Below, piece after piece: positions 6,460 to 13,379 of a DNA stretch of 14,006 nucleotides. The notes under the pieces are model-generated. The model ran no database searches, was not told where the DNA came from, and worked only from the letters and a program-made list of their open reading frames with translations. The DNA comes from Methanolinea sp. UBA277 (GTDB lineage Archaea; Halobacteriota; Methanomicrobia; Methanomicrobiales; Methanospirillaceae): contig DANP01000008.1 in NCBI GenBank assembly GCA_002499905.1, positions 1-14,006 on the forward strand, given 5' to 3'. How positions within the stretch are numbered: the first letter of the stretch is position 1; every line of letters begins with the position of its first letter. A program made the translations under genes and the position numbers.

Positions 6460-7018
6460 AAGCTACCAACCGTATGATTTCCGGCGTAATAAATGCCTCT
6501 GTGAATGCTGCGACGGCCACCAGGGGCAGCACCACCAGGAGAAAGATCCTCCCCATGGCAAACGCCGAAGCAGCGGCGTCCCCCGTCCCGCACCACTCCT
6601 GCCAGAGCGCCCGGGCGAGGAGAAAACCGAGCGTCCCGGAGATGACGAATGCCGAGATCTCGAAGATGCCGTGCGGGATCAGGGCTGCAGCAATATAGAG
6701 GAGCCCCTGCTGCTGCCGGACGAGCTCTGCCACCGACCCGATCACCACACCGTTGGCCAGGATGATGAACGCTGTCAGCAGCCCGAGGGATGCGCCCCCG
6801 AGGAACATCACCGTGCAGGCCTGGAGGTTGTTCAGGAAGAGCTTCACCGCCAGCACCGACGGGGTGCTGTCCAGAATTTCCCCGAGGATGGCATCCTTGA
6901 AGAGCTCGAGCATCTGCTCTCCCACCCCGGGATTTTCCGCCGTGACCGCAACCCCTGCTGCAACCGAACCTGCGAAGATGAGGACGGTGATGAGGGCATA
7001 CCATCGAAATTCAGACAT
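6458..7018 (-). CDS. SpoIIM-like (DUF95) integral membrane protein
   Basis: A 186-residue membrane protein of the stage II sporulation protein M family. The family signature PHGIFE (115-120) is present, as is the NN-containing start of the second helix region (63-64). Likely helices span about 6-27, 70-97, 106-135 and 156-177. In Bacillus SpoIIM acts in the engulfment complex; archaea do not form spores, and the archaeal members have no established function, so only membrane location is safe. ATG 7018 is chosen because it overlaps the DUF63 stop by 8 bases (ATGTCTGA), pointing to translational coupling; starting at 7057 would add a non-hydrophobic extension within DUF63. It is the middle gene of a DUF63 - SpoIIM - proS operon. 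Confidence 0.87.
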   Translation of the reverse strand: MSEFRWYALITVLIFAGSVAAGVAVTAENPGVGEQMLELFKDAILGEILDSTPSVLAVKLFLNNLQACTVMFLGGASLGLLTAFIILANGVVIGSVAELVRQQQGLLYIAAALIPHGIFEISAFVISGTLGFLLARALWQEWCGTGDAAASAFAMGRIFLLVVLPLVAVAAFTEAFITPEIIRLVA

Positions 7019-7859
7019 ACAGCACCATCCGGACCATGTCCCGGACACCGGGCGCAAGCCCCACGGTGATCATGGCCAGGACGATCAGGTGCCAGAGCGT
7101 TTCCGGGCTCTCGTCGCGGTAGCGCTGGAGGATCCAGATCCCGGGGAAGATGACGGCCAGCTTGAGCGGAAACATGACGAATGCGGTGCCGGTGAGCTCG
7201 ATCAGGTTCGACCCCACCACGTGCACTTCCTGGTAGGGGACAGGATGGAGATCGATCCCGTAGCTCGTGGCGCTCGCATCGAGCATCTGGCCGAAGATCA
7301 GGGAGAGGTAGACCGGGTCGGCGGCATAACCCCAGCGGAGGAGGTAGCGCATGGCCGCGTATACACCCAGCGTGGCGACGATCCCCATCCCCGTGATCAT
7401 GAAAAAGACCGTCAGGGAGACGATGCCGTTCTGCAGGCCAAACCAGACCAGGAGACCACCCACGATACAGCAGGCTGCCACTCCGGTACCCGCATAGAGG
7501 GGAACATAGTCCTTCACCATGCCTGCCTTCTGCAGGTGGGCGCTGATGACCAGTGCACAGACGGTGAAGAAAAAGAGGACAACGTAGATCAGGGGTGTTA
7601 CCAGGAGATACTGCCAACCCGATGTAATCATCCCGGTGTCCTGCACTACCCGGGCAAGCCCCCCGAGCACCACGAAGGGAAGGGTCGCGATGACAAACCT
7701 GCCATCGACCCGGACGATGTTCGATGCGTTCAGCCACCGGTAAATAATATATATCGCCACAATCAGAACCAGAGCGTAGGTGAGGGTGTCGACAATATTG
7801 TACGGCTGGCCGTACCTGATGGGATCGATGTAGTATTTGTAGATGAAATCCCTAATCAT
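7011..7859 (-). CDS. DUF63 family archaeal membrane protein
   Basis: A 282-residue polytopic membrane protein with about seven hydrophobic segments. I assign it to DUF63, found in archaea, from three motifs: GQPYNIVDTLTYA (17-29), GGLARVVQDTG (66-76) and GQMLDASATSYGID (190-203). Charged or polar residues inside or at the ends of hydrophobic segments (Arg 70, Asp 74, Asp 194, His 205, Glu 221, Arg 273) suggest an intramembrane binding or catalytic site; this is inference, and no reaction is known to me. It is the first gene of the operon with the SpoIIM-like protein and proS. Its ATG is only 11 bases from the start of the divergent egsA, so its promoter must lie within the egsA 5' end. A TATA-like box is seen there. 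Confidence 0.85.
   Translation of the reverse strand: MIRDFIYKYYIDPIRYGQPYNIVDTLTYALVLIVAIYIIYRWLNASNIVRVDGRFVIATLPFVVLGGLARVVQDTGMITSGWQYLLVTPLIYVVLFFFTVCALVISAHLQKAGMVKDYVPLYAGTGVAACCIVGGLLVWFGLQNGIVSLTVFFMITGMGIVATLGVYAAMRYLLRWGYAADPVYLSLIFGQMLDASATSYGIDLHPVPYQEVHVVGSNLIELTGTAFVMFPLKLAVIFPGIWILQRYRDESPETLWHLIVLAMITVGLAPGVRDMVRMVLYV
7831..7842 (+). promoter_or_regulatory. Candidate egsA promoter inside the DUF63 gene
   Basis: TAGTATTTGTAG lies 29-40 bases before ATG 7871, within DUF63 codons 6-10. It is the only AT-rich patch at the right distance and would give a short or absent leader. Confidence 0.35.
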
Positions 7860-7870
7860 TCCTGATCCTA

Positions 7871-8950
7871 ATGAGCGCAGACGGTATTAAAGTACTCAAA
7901 CAGAAGGGTTCGGAGCGTTCCCGGTGGATGCAGCTCCCCCGTGATGTGGTGATCGGGCACAGGGCTCTCACCCATGTCCCCGCGGTCTGCTCGGACCTGC
8001 GGCTCGGCCGGTCTGCGCTTGTGGTGACCGGTACCCATACCCGTAATCTCGCCGGGGAGGAGGTCATCACCCTCCTTTCTGAAGAGTACGAGGTCCGGTC
8101 CTTTGTGACAGATACCATCAGCATGCAGGTGATCCGGGAGGTCGAAAAGGCGGCCCGGGAGGTGGATTTCCTGGTCGGCGTGGGAGGCGGACGGGTCATC
8201 GATACCGCGAAGATCGTGTCCTACAACCTCGATCGCCAGTTCATCAGCGTTCCTACTGCAGCGTCTCACGACGGTATCGCTTCCGCCCGTGCATCGGTGC
8301 CCATGGAGGGGGGGAGCGCCTCGCTCGAGGCCCACCCGCCCATCGCGATCGTCGCCGACACCGGGATCATCGCCCATGCTCCCCACCGGCTCCTCGCAGC
8401 GGGCTGTGCGGATATCATGTCCAACTACACCGCGTGCCTCGACTGGGAGCTCGCCCACCGGCTCCGGGGTGAACCGGTATCAGAGTACGCGATCGCACTC
8501 TCCCGGATGACAGCCGAGCTCCTGATGAAGAATGCACGGACCATCAAACCCTGCCAGGAAGAGAGTGCCTGGTTCGTGACAAAAGCCCTGGTCTCATCCG
8601 GGGTGGCCATGAGTATTGCCGGGTCATCCCGCCCGGGATCCGGGGGGGAGCACAAGTTCGGGCATGCTCTGGAGCGGCTGGCACCCGGAAAGGCGCTCCA
8701 CGGTGAGGCGTGTGGTATCGGGACCATCATCACCATGTACCTCCACGGAGGAGACTGGAGGGAGATCCGGGAAGCCCTCCGGCAGATCGGCGCCCCGGTA
8801 ACTCCGGAAGAGGTGGGGATTCCGGACAAGACCGCGGTCGAAGCCCTGCTGCTGGCAAAGGACATCAGGCCCGAACGGTTCACCATCCTGGACATGGGCC
8901 TCTCCCAGGAGTCTGCTGAACAGCTGGTCCGTATGTTGTACGAGGAGTGA
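7871..8950 (+). CDS. egsA: sn-glycerol-1-phosphate dehydrogenase
   Basis: EgsA reduces dihydroxyacetone phosphate to sn-glycerol-1-phosphate with NAD(P)H, giving the backbone stereochemistry that defines archaeal lipids. The 359-residue protein has the family layout: WMQLPRDVVIGH near the N-terminus (19-30), the nucleotide loop GVGGGRVID (103-111), PTAASHDGIASAR (128-140), and the metal ligands Asp 181, His 261 (in GGEHKFGHA) and His 278 (in HGEACG). These ligands match the zinc site known for the family. ATG 7871 is used because Trp 19 before MQLPR appears conserved; an ATG at 7928 would give 340 residues and leave a 68-base spacer for promoters. UPF0179 follows after 3 bases, and the DUF63 operon is divergent. 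Confidence 0.95.
   Translation: MSADGIKVLKQKGSERSRWMQLPRDVVIGHRALTHVPAVCSDLRLGRSALVVTGTHTRNLAGEEVITLLSEEYEVRSFVTDTISMQVIREVEKAAREVDFLVGVGGGRVIDTAKIVSYNLDRQFISVPTAASHDGIASARASVPMEGGSASLEAHPPIAIVADTGIIAHAPHRLLAAGCADIMSNYTACLDWELAHRLRGEPVSEYAIALSRMTAELLMKNARTIKPCQEESAWFVTKALVSSGVAMSIAGSSRPGSGGEHKFGHALERLAPGKALHGEACGIGTIITMYLHGGDWREIREALRQIGAPVTPEEVGIPDKTAVEALLLAKDIRPERFTILDMGLSQESAEQLVRMLYEE
7883..7897 (-). promoter_or_regulatory. Candidate DUF63-operon promoter inside egsA
   Basis: The minus strand reads CTTTAATA (7892-7885), 26-33 bases before ATG 7859. The element is nearly symmetric (TATTAAAG on the plus strand), so it could also serve egsA if that gene actually starts at 7928. Confidence 0.45.
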
Positions 8951-8953
8951 ACT

Positions 8954-9403
8954 ATGGCCGAGACGAAACCGAAAGTGACACTGATTGGAAGAGAGCTTGC
9001 AAAGAACGGGCTCGAGTTCATCTACGAAGGAACCATCGGGGACTGCGGATCCTGTAAACTCAGCAAGGCCTGCAATAACCTGAAGAAGGGGCGCAGGTAC
9101 CGTATCGTCGGAGTCCGCCGGACCGAGCACAGCTGCCCGGTCCACCTGAACGGCGCCCTGTCCGTCGAGGTCATCGAGTCACCGATCCCGGTGCTCATCA
9201 GTGCCGATATGGCCATCAGGAATACGAGGATCCAGTACGAGTTCTCCTGTTCCCGGGAGAGCTGCTCCAACTATGATCTCTGCCGGCCGGAGGGTCTGAT
9301 CGAGGGAGAGAAGTATATCGTGATGGATGTGATCGGGAATGCCCCGGACATCTGCGAGAAGGGGCGGAGCCTGCAGCTCGTCGAACTGATGCCGGTCCCG
9401 TAA
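8954..9403 (+). CDS. UPF0179 family protein with two four-Cys modules
   Basis: A 149-residue archaeal protein of UPF0179; function unknown. It has eight Cys in two similar sets: Cys 31, 34, 40, 61 (C-x2-C-x5-C-x20-C) and Cys 99, 104, 110, 134 (C-x4-C-x5-C-x23-C). Each set is followed by a similar strand (KGRRYRIVGV at 45-54; EGEKYIVMDV at 117-126), so the protein looks like an internal duplication. Such sets could hold iron-sulfur clusters or zinc. It begins 3 bases after egsA, and GAGGAG at the egsA 3' end serves as its Shine-Dalgarno motif, so the two are surely co-transcribed. A role near lipid or membrane biosynthesis is only suggested by this placement. Confidence 0.88.
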   Translation: MAETKPKVTLIGRELAKNGLEFIYEGTIGDCGSCKLSKACNNLKKGRRYRIVGVRRTEHSCPVHLNGALSVEVIESPIPVLISADMAIRNTRIQYEFSCSRESCSNYDLCRPEGLIEGEKYIVMDVIGNAPDICEKGRSLQLVELMPVP

Positions 9404-9414
9404 ATTCATGCAGC

Positions 9415-9430
9415 GAAACCCTCTGGTTTC
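9415..9430. terminator. Hairpin between convergent egsA-UPF0179 and ADP-ribosylglycohydrolase genes
   Basis: GAAACC (9415-9420) and GGTTTC (9425-9430) form a perfect 6-bp stem with loop CTCT, centred in the 45-base spacer between convergent stops. No long T tract follows on either side, so its strength as a terminator is uncertain. Confidence 0.4.
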
Positions 9431-9448
9431 TCATCCTGGTAAACCGCC

Positions 9449-10333
9449 TCACTCCCGTGATGCTACCCAGAGCCGGTAAGCGGTCGAGGTGACCAGGGGC
9501 AGATCCCGGAGCGCTGCCAGCCACCGGGCAGGGATGGTAGTGATCCCATACGCGGCACCGGCGAGCGCTCCGGTAAGGGCGCCGACCGTATCTGCATCCC
9601 CGCCGAGATTGACCGCAGAGATCAGCATCTCCTCAAAATCATCTCCGTTCATGAAGACGGTCAGGGCTGCATGGGTGGCGAGGAGGGCATCGAGACCCGG
9701 GACCGGATCATACCGCCGAAAATCCCCGAGCATGGCTGTAACCTCCTCACTCCTGCACCGGGAGAGTGCCCTCCCGTATGCCCGTTCCCGGGGAGAACCC
9801 CGGATGAGGTCGCTGACCATCCGGTTCACGAAGGCCGAGCAGGCACCGGCGACGGGGTCATAGTGGGTCAGCCGTGAACATGCCTCACTGCAGGCCTCGA
9901 CCAGCGGCCCTGCATAGAAGATCCCGATCGGCGGTCCCCGCATCACGCTGCCGTTGCTCCGGGATGACCCGCTCAGCCGGTGAGCAGTCCGGGCCGCGTC
10001 TCCGGTATCCATCCCGCCGAGCACCAGTTCAAAGACCCGGCCGGAGGTGGGGCCGTACACAGACGGGTTCCGTTGATAGCCGGCGAGTAACCGCCTCATT
10101 ACGTCGGAGGGGCAGTATCCGTGACATGCGGCAAGGGATTCGGCGATGGCCAGCGCCTGGGCGGTATCGTCTGTAATAATACCCGCTTTACGGTTAGATT
10201 TCCAGGAATGCTCCATTTCTGTGACTTTTTGCACCGGAGGGGGGAGCCCCTCAAGGGGCGCACCCAATGCGTCCCCAATTGCTAGTCCTGTGAGCGTCCC
10301 TGCTGCGTGTGAAAAGCTGGATATAAAGATCAC
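9449..10333 (-). CDS. ADP-ribosylglycohydrolase (DraG-like)
   Basis: The 294-residue protein belongs to the ADP-ribosylglycohydrolase family, magnesium-dependent enzymes that remove ADP-ribose from proteins or small molecules. Visible motifs: GLAIGDALGAPLEG (16-29), the metal motif TDDTAQA (54-60), SNGSVMRGPPIG (126-137), THYDP (156-160) and the second metal motif GGDADT (244-249). The full set suggests an active enzyme. The substrate cannot be read: nitrogenase reductase (DraG) is the classic one, but no nif or draT gene is present here, and other family members act on free ADP-ribosyl compounds. The start is GTG 10333; no in-frame ATG lies near, and the family begins about 10 residues before the GLA motif, as here. 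No Shine-Dalgarno motif is seen. It is divergent from the UPF0058 operon. Confidence 0.9.
   Translation of the reverse strand: MIFISSFSHAAGTLTGLAIGDALGAPLEGLPPPVQKVTEMEHSWKSNRKAGIITDDTAQALAIAESLAACHGYCPSDVMRRLLAGYQRNPSVYGPTSGRVFELVLGGMDTGDAARTAHRLSGSSRSNGSVMRGPPIGIFYAGPLVEACSEACSRLTHYDPVAGACSAFVNRMVSDLIRGSPRERAYGRALSRCRSEEVTAMLGDFRRYDPVPGLDALLATHAALTVFMNGDDFEEMLISAVNLGGDADTVGALTGALAGAAYGITTIPARWLAALRDLPLVTSTAYRLWVASRE
10319..10330 (+). promoter_or_regulatory. Promoter (TATA box) of the UPF0058-elp3-priS-gins operon
   Basis: GGATATAAAGAT is a good archaeal TATA candidate. Transcription would begin near 10345-10350, leaving a leader of about 40 bases before GTG 10390. The box overlaps the first codons of the divergent ADP-ribosylglycohydrolase gene. 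Confidence 0.6.
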
Positions 10334-10379
10334 CCAAAATGAATATCTTGTCTCTCTGAAAAAAAGATGACGTGAAGAA

Positions 10380-10386
10380 AGGTGAT
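10380..10386 (+). promoter_or_regulatory. Shine-Dalgarno motif that sets the UPF0058 start
   Basis: AGGTGAT matches the 3' end of 16S rRNA well and lies 3 bases before GTG 10390. It favours this start over the in-frame GTG at 10372. Confidence 0.7.
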
Positions 10387-10389
10387 AGT

Positions 10390-10647
10390 GTGCAAAAAGA
10401 AGAGCTCCTCCATCTCCACATGCTGATGATTCACATAAAGAAATACTCAGAAAACATCACCAATCAGGATATTCCCACGAAACGCTACGATTCACTTGAA
10501 ATTTCACCGGTACACATTCACAAGAACAAGAAATGCCACAAGGAAGCAATTCTTGCCCTCGGTGATGAGATCGTCACCCACCTCCATTCCCGGAACCAGC
10601 TGATGAACGTTGAGATGGTCCCGGAGAAGGCATTCGTCGAACAATAA
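10390..10647 (+). CDS. UPF0058 family protein
   Basis: An 85-residue protein of the archaeal UPF0058 family; function unknown. The family pattern is clear: an N-terminal QKEELLHLH helix (2-10) and the PVHIHKNKKCHKEAI segment (about 40-54) followed by LGDEI. It is rich in His, Lys and Glu and probably helical and cytoplasmic. GTG 10390 is chosen because it yields the family's usual N-terminus and has an AGGTGAT Shine-Dalgarno motif; GTG 10372 would add six residues. It is the first gene of an operon with elp3 (7-base gap), priS and the GINS gene, so it may be linked to tRNA modification or replication. Its Lys-rich, AT-richer codon use differs from the GC-rich genes behind it. Confidence 0.85.
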   Translation: MQKEELLHLHMLMIHIKKYSENITNQDIPTKRYDSLEISPVHIHKNKKCHKEAILALGDEIVTHLHSRNQLMNVEMVPEKAFVEQ

Positions 10648-10654
10648 CTCTTTT

Positions 10655-12229
10655 ATGGCAGGTCCGGACATACATCGTGAGATTATCGACCTCCTCTTTT
10701 CCCGGAACACCGCTCCAACCGACGTCACCCGGATCAAGGTGGAAGTCTGCAAAAAGTACGGGCTCCCTACCATCCCCCGGAACTCCGAGCTGCTTGCGGC
10801 AGCCCTTGTTGGCGAGCGTGAGCAGCTCCGGAAGATCCTCCTCGTCAAACCCACCCGAACCCTCTCAGGCGTCGCACCGGTTGCGGTGATGACCTCCCCC
10901 TTTCCCTGCCCGCACGGGAAGTGCCTGCCCTGCCCCGGAGGTCCTCTGCACCCGTTCCAGTCACCCCAGTCCTACACCGGCGAGGAGCCTGCGGCACTAC
11001 GGGCCAGGGTTCACGGCTATGATCCGTACCAGCAGGTCAGGGCACGCCTTGAGCAGTTCGAACTGCTCGGCCACCACGTCGATAAGGTCGAGTTGATCGT
11101 CATGGGTGGGACCATGACCGCACGCTCCCCGGAGTACCAGGAATGGTTCGTCGCCTCCTGCGTGAAAGCCATGAACGAATACCGGGGGCATCCTGCCCCG
11201 AAGGATGCTGATACCGCGACCCTGTTCCGGCAGAACGAGTATGCGCCCGCCCGGTGTGTTGCAATCACCTTCGAGACCCGGCCCGACTGGTGCGGGTCAG
11301 AGGAGATCAACCGCATGCTCACCCTCGGGGTGACCAAGGTTGAGCTCGGTGTCCAGCACCTCGACGACCGGATCCTCGCCTTCAACCGGCGGGGATGCAC
11401 GACCGGAGACACCGTGACTGCCAACCGGCTCCTGCGGGATGCCGGGCTGAAGGTCGGATTCCATATCATGCCGAACCTGCCGGGGAGCAGCCCTGATCAG
11501 GACCGCTGGCTCTTCGAGGAACTCTTCAGGAACCCGGCATACCGTCCTGATTTTCTCAAGATCTACCCGACCCTGGTGACCCCTGGATCCGAGATAGAGC
11601 AGCTCTGGAAGGACGGGCAGTATGCCCCGTATGACGAGGAGACCCTGATCGATCTCATTGCCTACGGAAAATCGCTCCTCCCGGAGTATGTCCGTCTCCA
11701 GCGCATCCAGCGGGACATCCCGGCAAAACTGATCGTCGCCGGCTCCCGGCACAGCAACTTCCGGCAGCTCTGCCAGCAGCGGCTTTCATCATGGGGAAAA
11801 CGGTGTCGCTGCATCCGGTGCCGTGAGGCTGGCAGGCTTCCACCCGAGGGAGTGTACGAGCTCCGGGAGAATGGCTACGACTGCACGGGGGGGAGGGAGC
11901 ACTTCATCTCAGCAGTCTCCGGCGATTCGCTCATCGGGTTTGCCCGCCTCCGCACCGGGGGTCTCCGCGAACGGGAGGAGATACGGGAGGCGGCCCTGCT
12001 CCGTGAACTCCACGTCTACGGAAGTATCGTGCCCCTTGGCATGGCACCCCAACCCGACCAGCGGCAGCACCGGAGGACCGGGAAGGAGCTGCTCGGGCTC
12101 GCCGAAGAGATTGCCGCCGGGACCGGGTACCGGGAGGTGGCGGTGATGAGCGGCATCGGGGTGAGATCCTACTACCGCAGGCAGGGCTATGAACGCAGGG
12201 GCCCATATATGGTCAAGGATCTGGGATGA
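10655..12229 (+). CDS. elp3: Elp3-type tRNA uridine(34) modifying radical SAM / GNAT protein
   Basis: Archaeal Elp3 uses S-adenosylmethionine and acetyl-CoA to place a carboxymethyl-type group on wobble uridine 34 of tRNA. The 524-residue protein has an N-terminal tRNA-contact region (1-75), the radical SAM cluster motif C-x4-C-x2-C (Cys 85, 90, 93) within FPCPHGKCLPC, the conserved Elp3 core (MGGTMTARS 150-158; FETRPDWC 206-213; ELGVQHLDD 230-238; PNLPG 273-277), a Cys cluster CRCIRC (384-389), and a C-terminal acetyltransferase domain (about 407-524) with SGIGVRSYYRRQGY. In the acetyl-CoA loop the usual QHxGxG reads QHRRTG, so the first Gly is Arg 474. ATG 10655 is the family-like start; no Shine-Dalgarno motif is obvious. 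The TGA stop overlaps the priS ATG (ATGA). Confidence 0.95.
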   Translation: MAGPDIHREIIDLLFSRNTAPTDVTRIKVEVCKKYGLPTIPRNSELLAAALVGEREQLRKILLVKPTRTLSGVAPVAVMTSPFPCPHGKCLPCPGGPLHPFQSPQSYTGEEPAALRARVHGYDPYQQVRARLEQFELLGHHVDKVELIVMGGTMTARSPEYQEWFVASCVKAMNEYRGHPAPKDADTATLFRQNEYAPARCVAITFETRPDWCGSEEINRMLTLGVTKVELGVQHLDDRILAFNRRGCTTGDTVTANRLLRDAGLKVGFHIMPNLPGSSPDQDRWLFEELFRNPAYRPDFLKIYPTLVTPGSEIEQLWKDGQYAPYDEETLIDLIAYGKSLLPEYVRLQRIQRDIPAKLIVAGSRHSNFRQLCQQRLSSWGKRCRCIRCREAGRLPPEGVYELRENGYDCTGGREHFISAVSGDSLIGFARLRTGGLREREEIREAALLRELHVYGSIVPLGMAPQPDQRQHRRTGKELLGLAEEIAAGTGYREVAVMSGIGVRSYYRRQGYERRGPYMVKDLG

Positions 12230-13377
12230 AACCGGCGACCCTCGAATTCGTGAAACAGCGGTTTTCGGACTACTACCGGACCGGTATGCTCTCCACACCG
12301 CCGTCTGTCGGGCAGCGGGAGTGGGCCTTCGTCTTCTTTGATCCCGATTACCCGGAGATCCGGATGCGGCGTCATATCGGGTTTCCCGGGAAGGACGAGC
12401 TGATACAGTACATCCGGAACATGGCTCCTGCCCACCTCTACTACTCGGCCGCCTACTATGCCTTGCCCCATGCCCCGACCATGGCAGAGAAGGAGTGGCT
12501 CGGCGCAGACCTCATCTTCGACCTCGATGCCGATCACATCGTCAGGGGACCCTACGACATGATGCTCTCCCGGGTGAAAGAGGAGGCCGGAAAACTGATC
12601 GCCATGCTCACCGGCGAACTCGGGTTTGCGGAACGGGAGATCAGCCTGGTCTTCTCCGGAGGGCGCGGCTACCATGTCCATATCAGGGAGATCGCGGTGC
12701 GGGGATGGGGAAGTGCCGAGCGGCGGGAGCTGATCGATTACATCTGCGGTATCGGGATCGATCCGGGGATTATGCTCTCCCGGCCGTCACCTTCACCCCG
12801 CGGATGGCACCAGCGATATATAGATGCACTGACCGAGTACCTGCTGTGGCTGGAAGGGATGGAGCAGAAGGAGGCCGTCGCCGAGCTCTCGGCGCTCGAG
12901 GGGGTGGGGAAAGTGACTGTGGAAGAGTTCCTGAAGCGGGCAGGTGATCTCCGGGCCGCGCTCTCGGCAGGCACCTCAGCCGTCAACCTGAAGGACTTCG
13001 CGATCGGCAAGGTGATCCGGGCGCTTGCCGACCAGAAGGAGGGGAAATTCGCCTCGCTGCTCCGGGAAAAGGCAGCGCTTGCCGATGAGCCTGTCACCAC
13101 CGATACCAAACGGCTCATCCGGATGCCCACTTCTCTCCACGGGGGAAGCGGATTCCGGGTAACCCCCCTCTCCGTCCGTGAGCTCTCCTCGTTTGACCCC
13201 CTCACCGATGCTGTGGTGTTCGGGACCCGGGATGTCCGCATCGAGTGCCAGCGGGAACTCTCCATGCCCCTCCTGGGCAGCACCTACCAGATGGGGAAAG
13301 GGGAGTCCGTGGTTCCTGAAGCCCTCGCCGTCTTCCTCTGCTGCAGGGGTCTTGCTGAAATCGCAGGGAGGGCCTGA
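12226..13377 (+). CDS. priS: DNA primase small (catalytic) subunit PriS
   Basis: PriS makes primers for DNA replication as the catalytic half of the archaeal PriS-PriL primase. In 383 residues the core motifs are present: the catalytic Asp pair in IFDLDAD (97-103; Asp 99 and 101), SGGRGYHVH (144-152), and the nucleotide-binding segment TKRLIRMPTSLHGGSGF (294-310) with Lys 295, Arg 299 and His 305. Asp 324 in FDPLTDAV is the likely third catalytic Asp. No Cys lies between the Asp pair and the SGGRGYH motif, so the zinc knuckle described there in other archaeal and eukaryotic PriS is not seen. It overlaps elp3 by 4 bases (ATGA) and is followed after 2 bases by the GINS gene, a common archaeal pairing. 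PriL is not in the window. Confidence 0.95.
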   Translation: MKPATLEFVKQRFSDYYRTGMLSTPPSVGQREWAFVFFDPDYPEIRMRRHIGFPGKDELIQYIRNMAPAHLYYSAAYYALPHAPTMAEKEWLGADLIFDLDADHIVRGPYDMMLSRVKEEAGKLIAMLTGELGFAEREISLVFSGGRGYHVHIREIAVRGWGSAERRELIDYICGIGIDPGIMLSRPSPSPRGWHQRYIDALTEYLLWLEGMEQKEAVAELSALEGVGKVTVEEFLKRAGDLRAALSAGTSAVNLKDFAIGKVIRALADQKEGKFASLLREKAALADEPVTTDTKRLIRMPTSLHGGSGFRVTPLSVRELSSFDPLTDAVVFGTRDVRIECQRELSMPLLGSTYQMGKGESVVPEALAVFLCCRGLAEIAGRA

Positions 13378-13379
13378 CC

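Noticed and set aside
6458..7018. Sporulation function for the SpoIIM-like protein
   Set aside because: Archaea do not form endospores, and the archaeal homologues have no demonstrated link to this process; the name reflects family similarity only.
5627..7069. 480-codon plus-strand frame opposite proS and the SpoIIM-like gene
   Set aside because: A shadow of GC-rich codons in well-supported genes; the composition (Glu/Asp/Gly/Arg/Pro runs) is typical of antisense frames.
9449..10333. Nitrogenase regulation (DraG with DraT) or a toxin-antitoxin ADP-ribosylation pair
   Set aside because: The enzyme motifs are present, but no draT, nif or ADP-ribosyltransferase gene lies in the window, so the substrate is left open.
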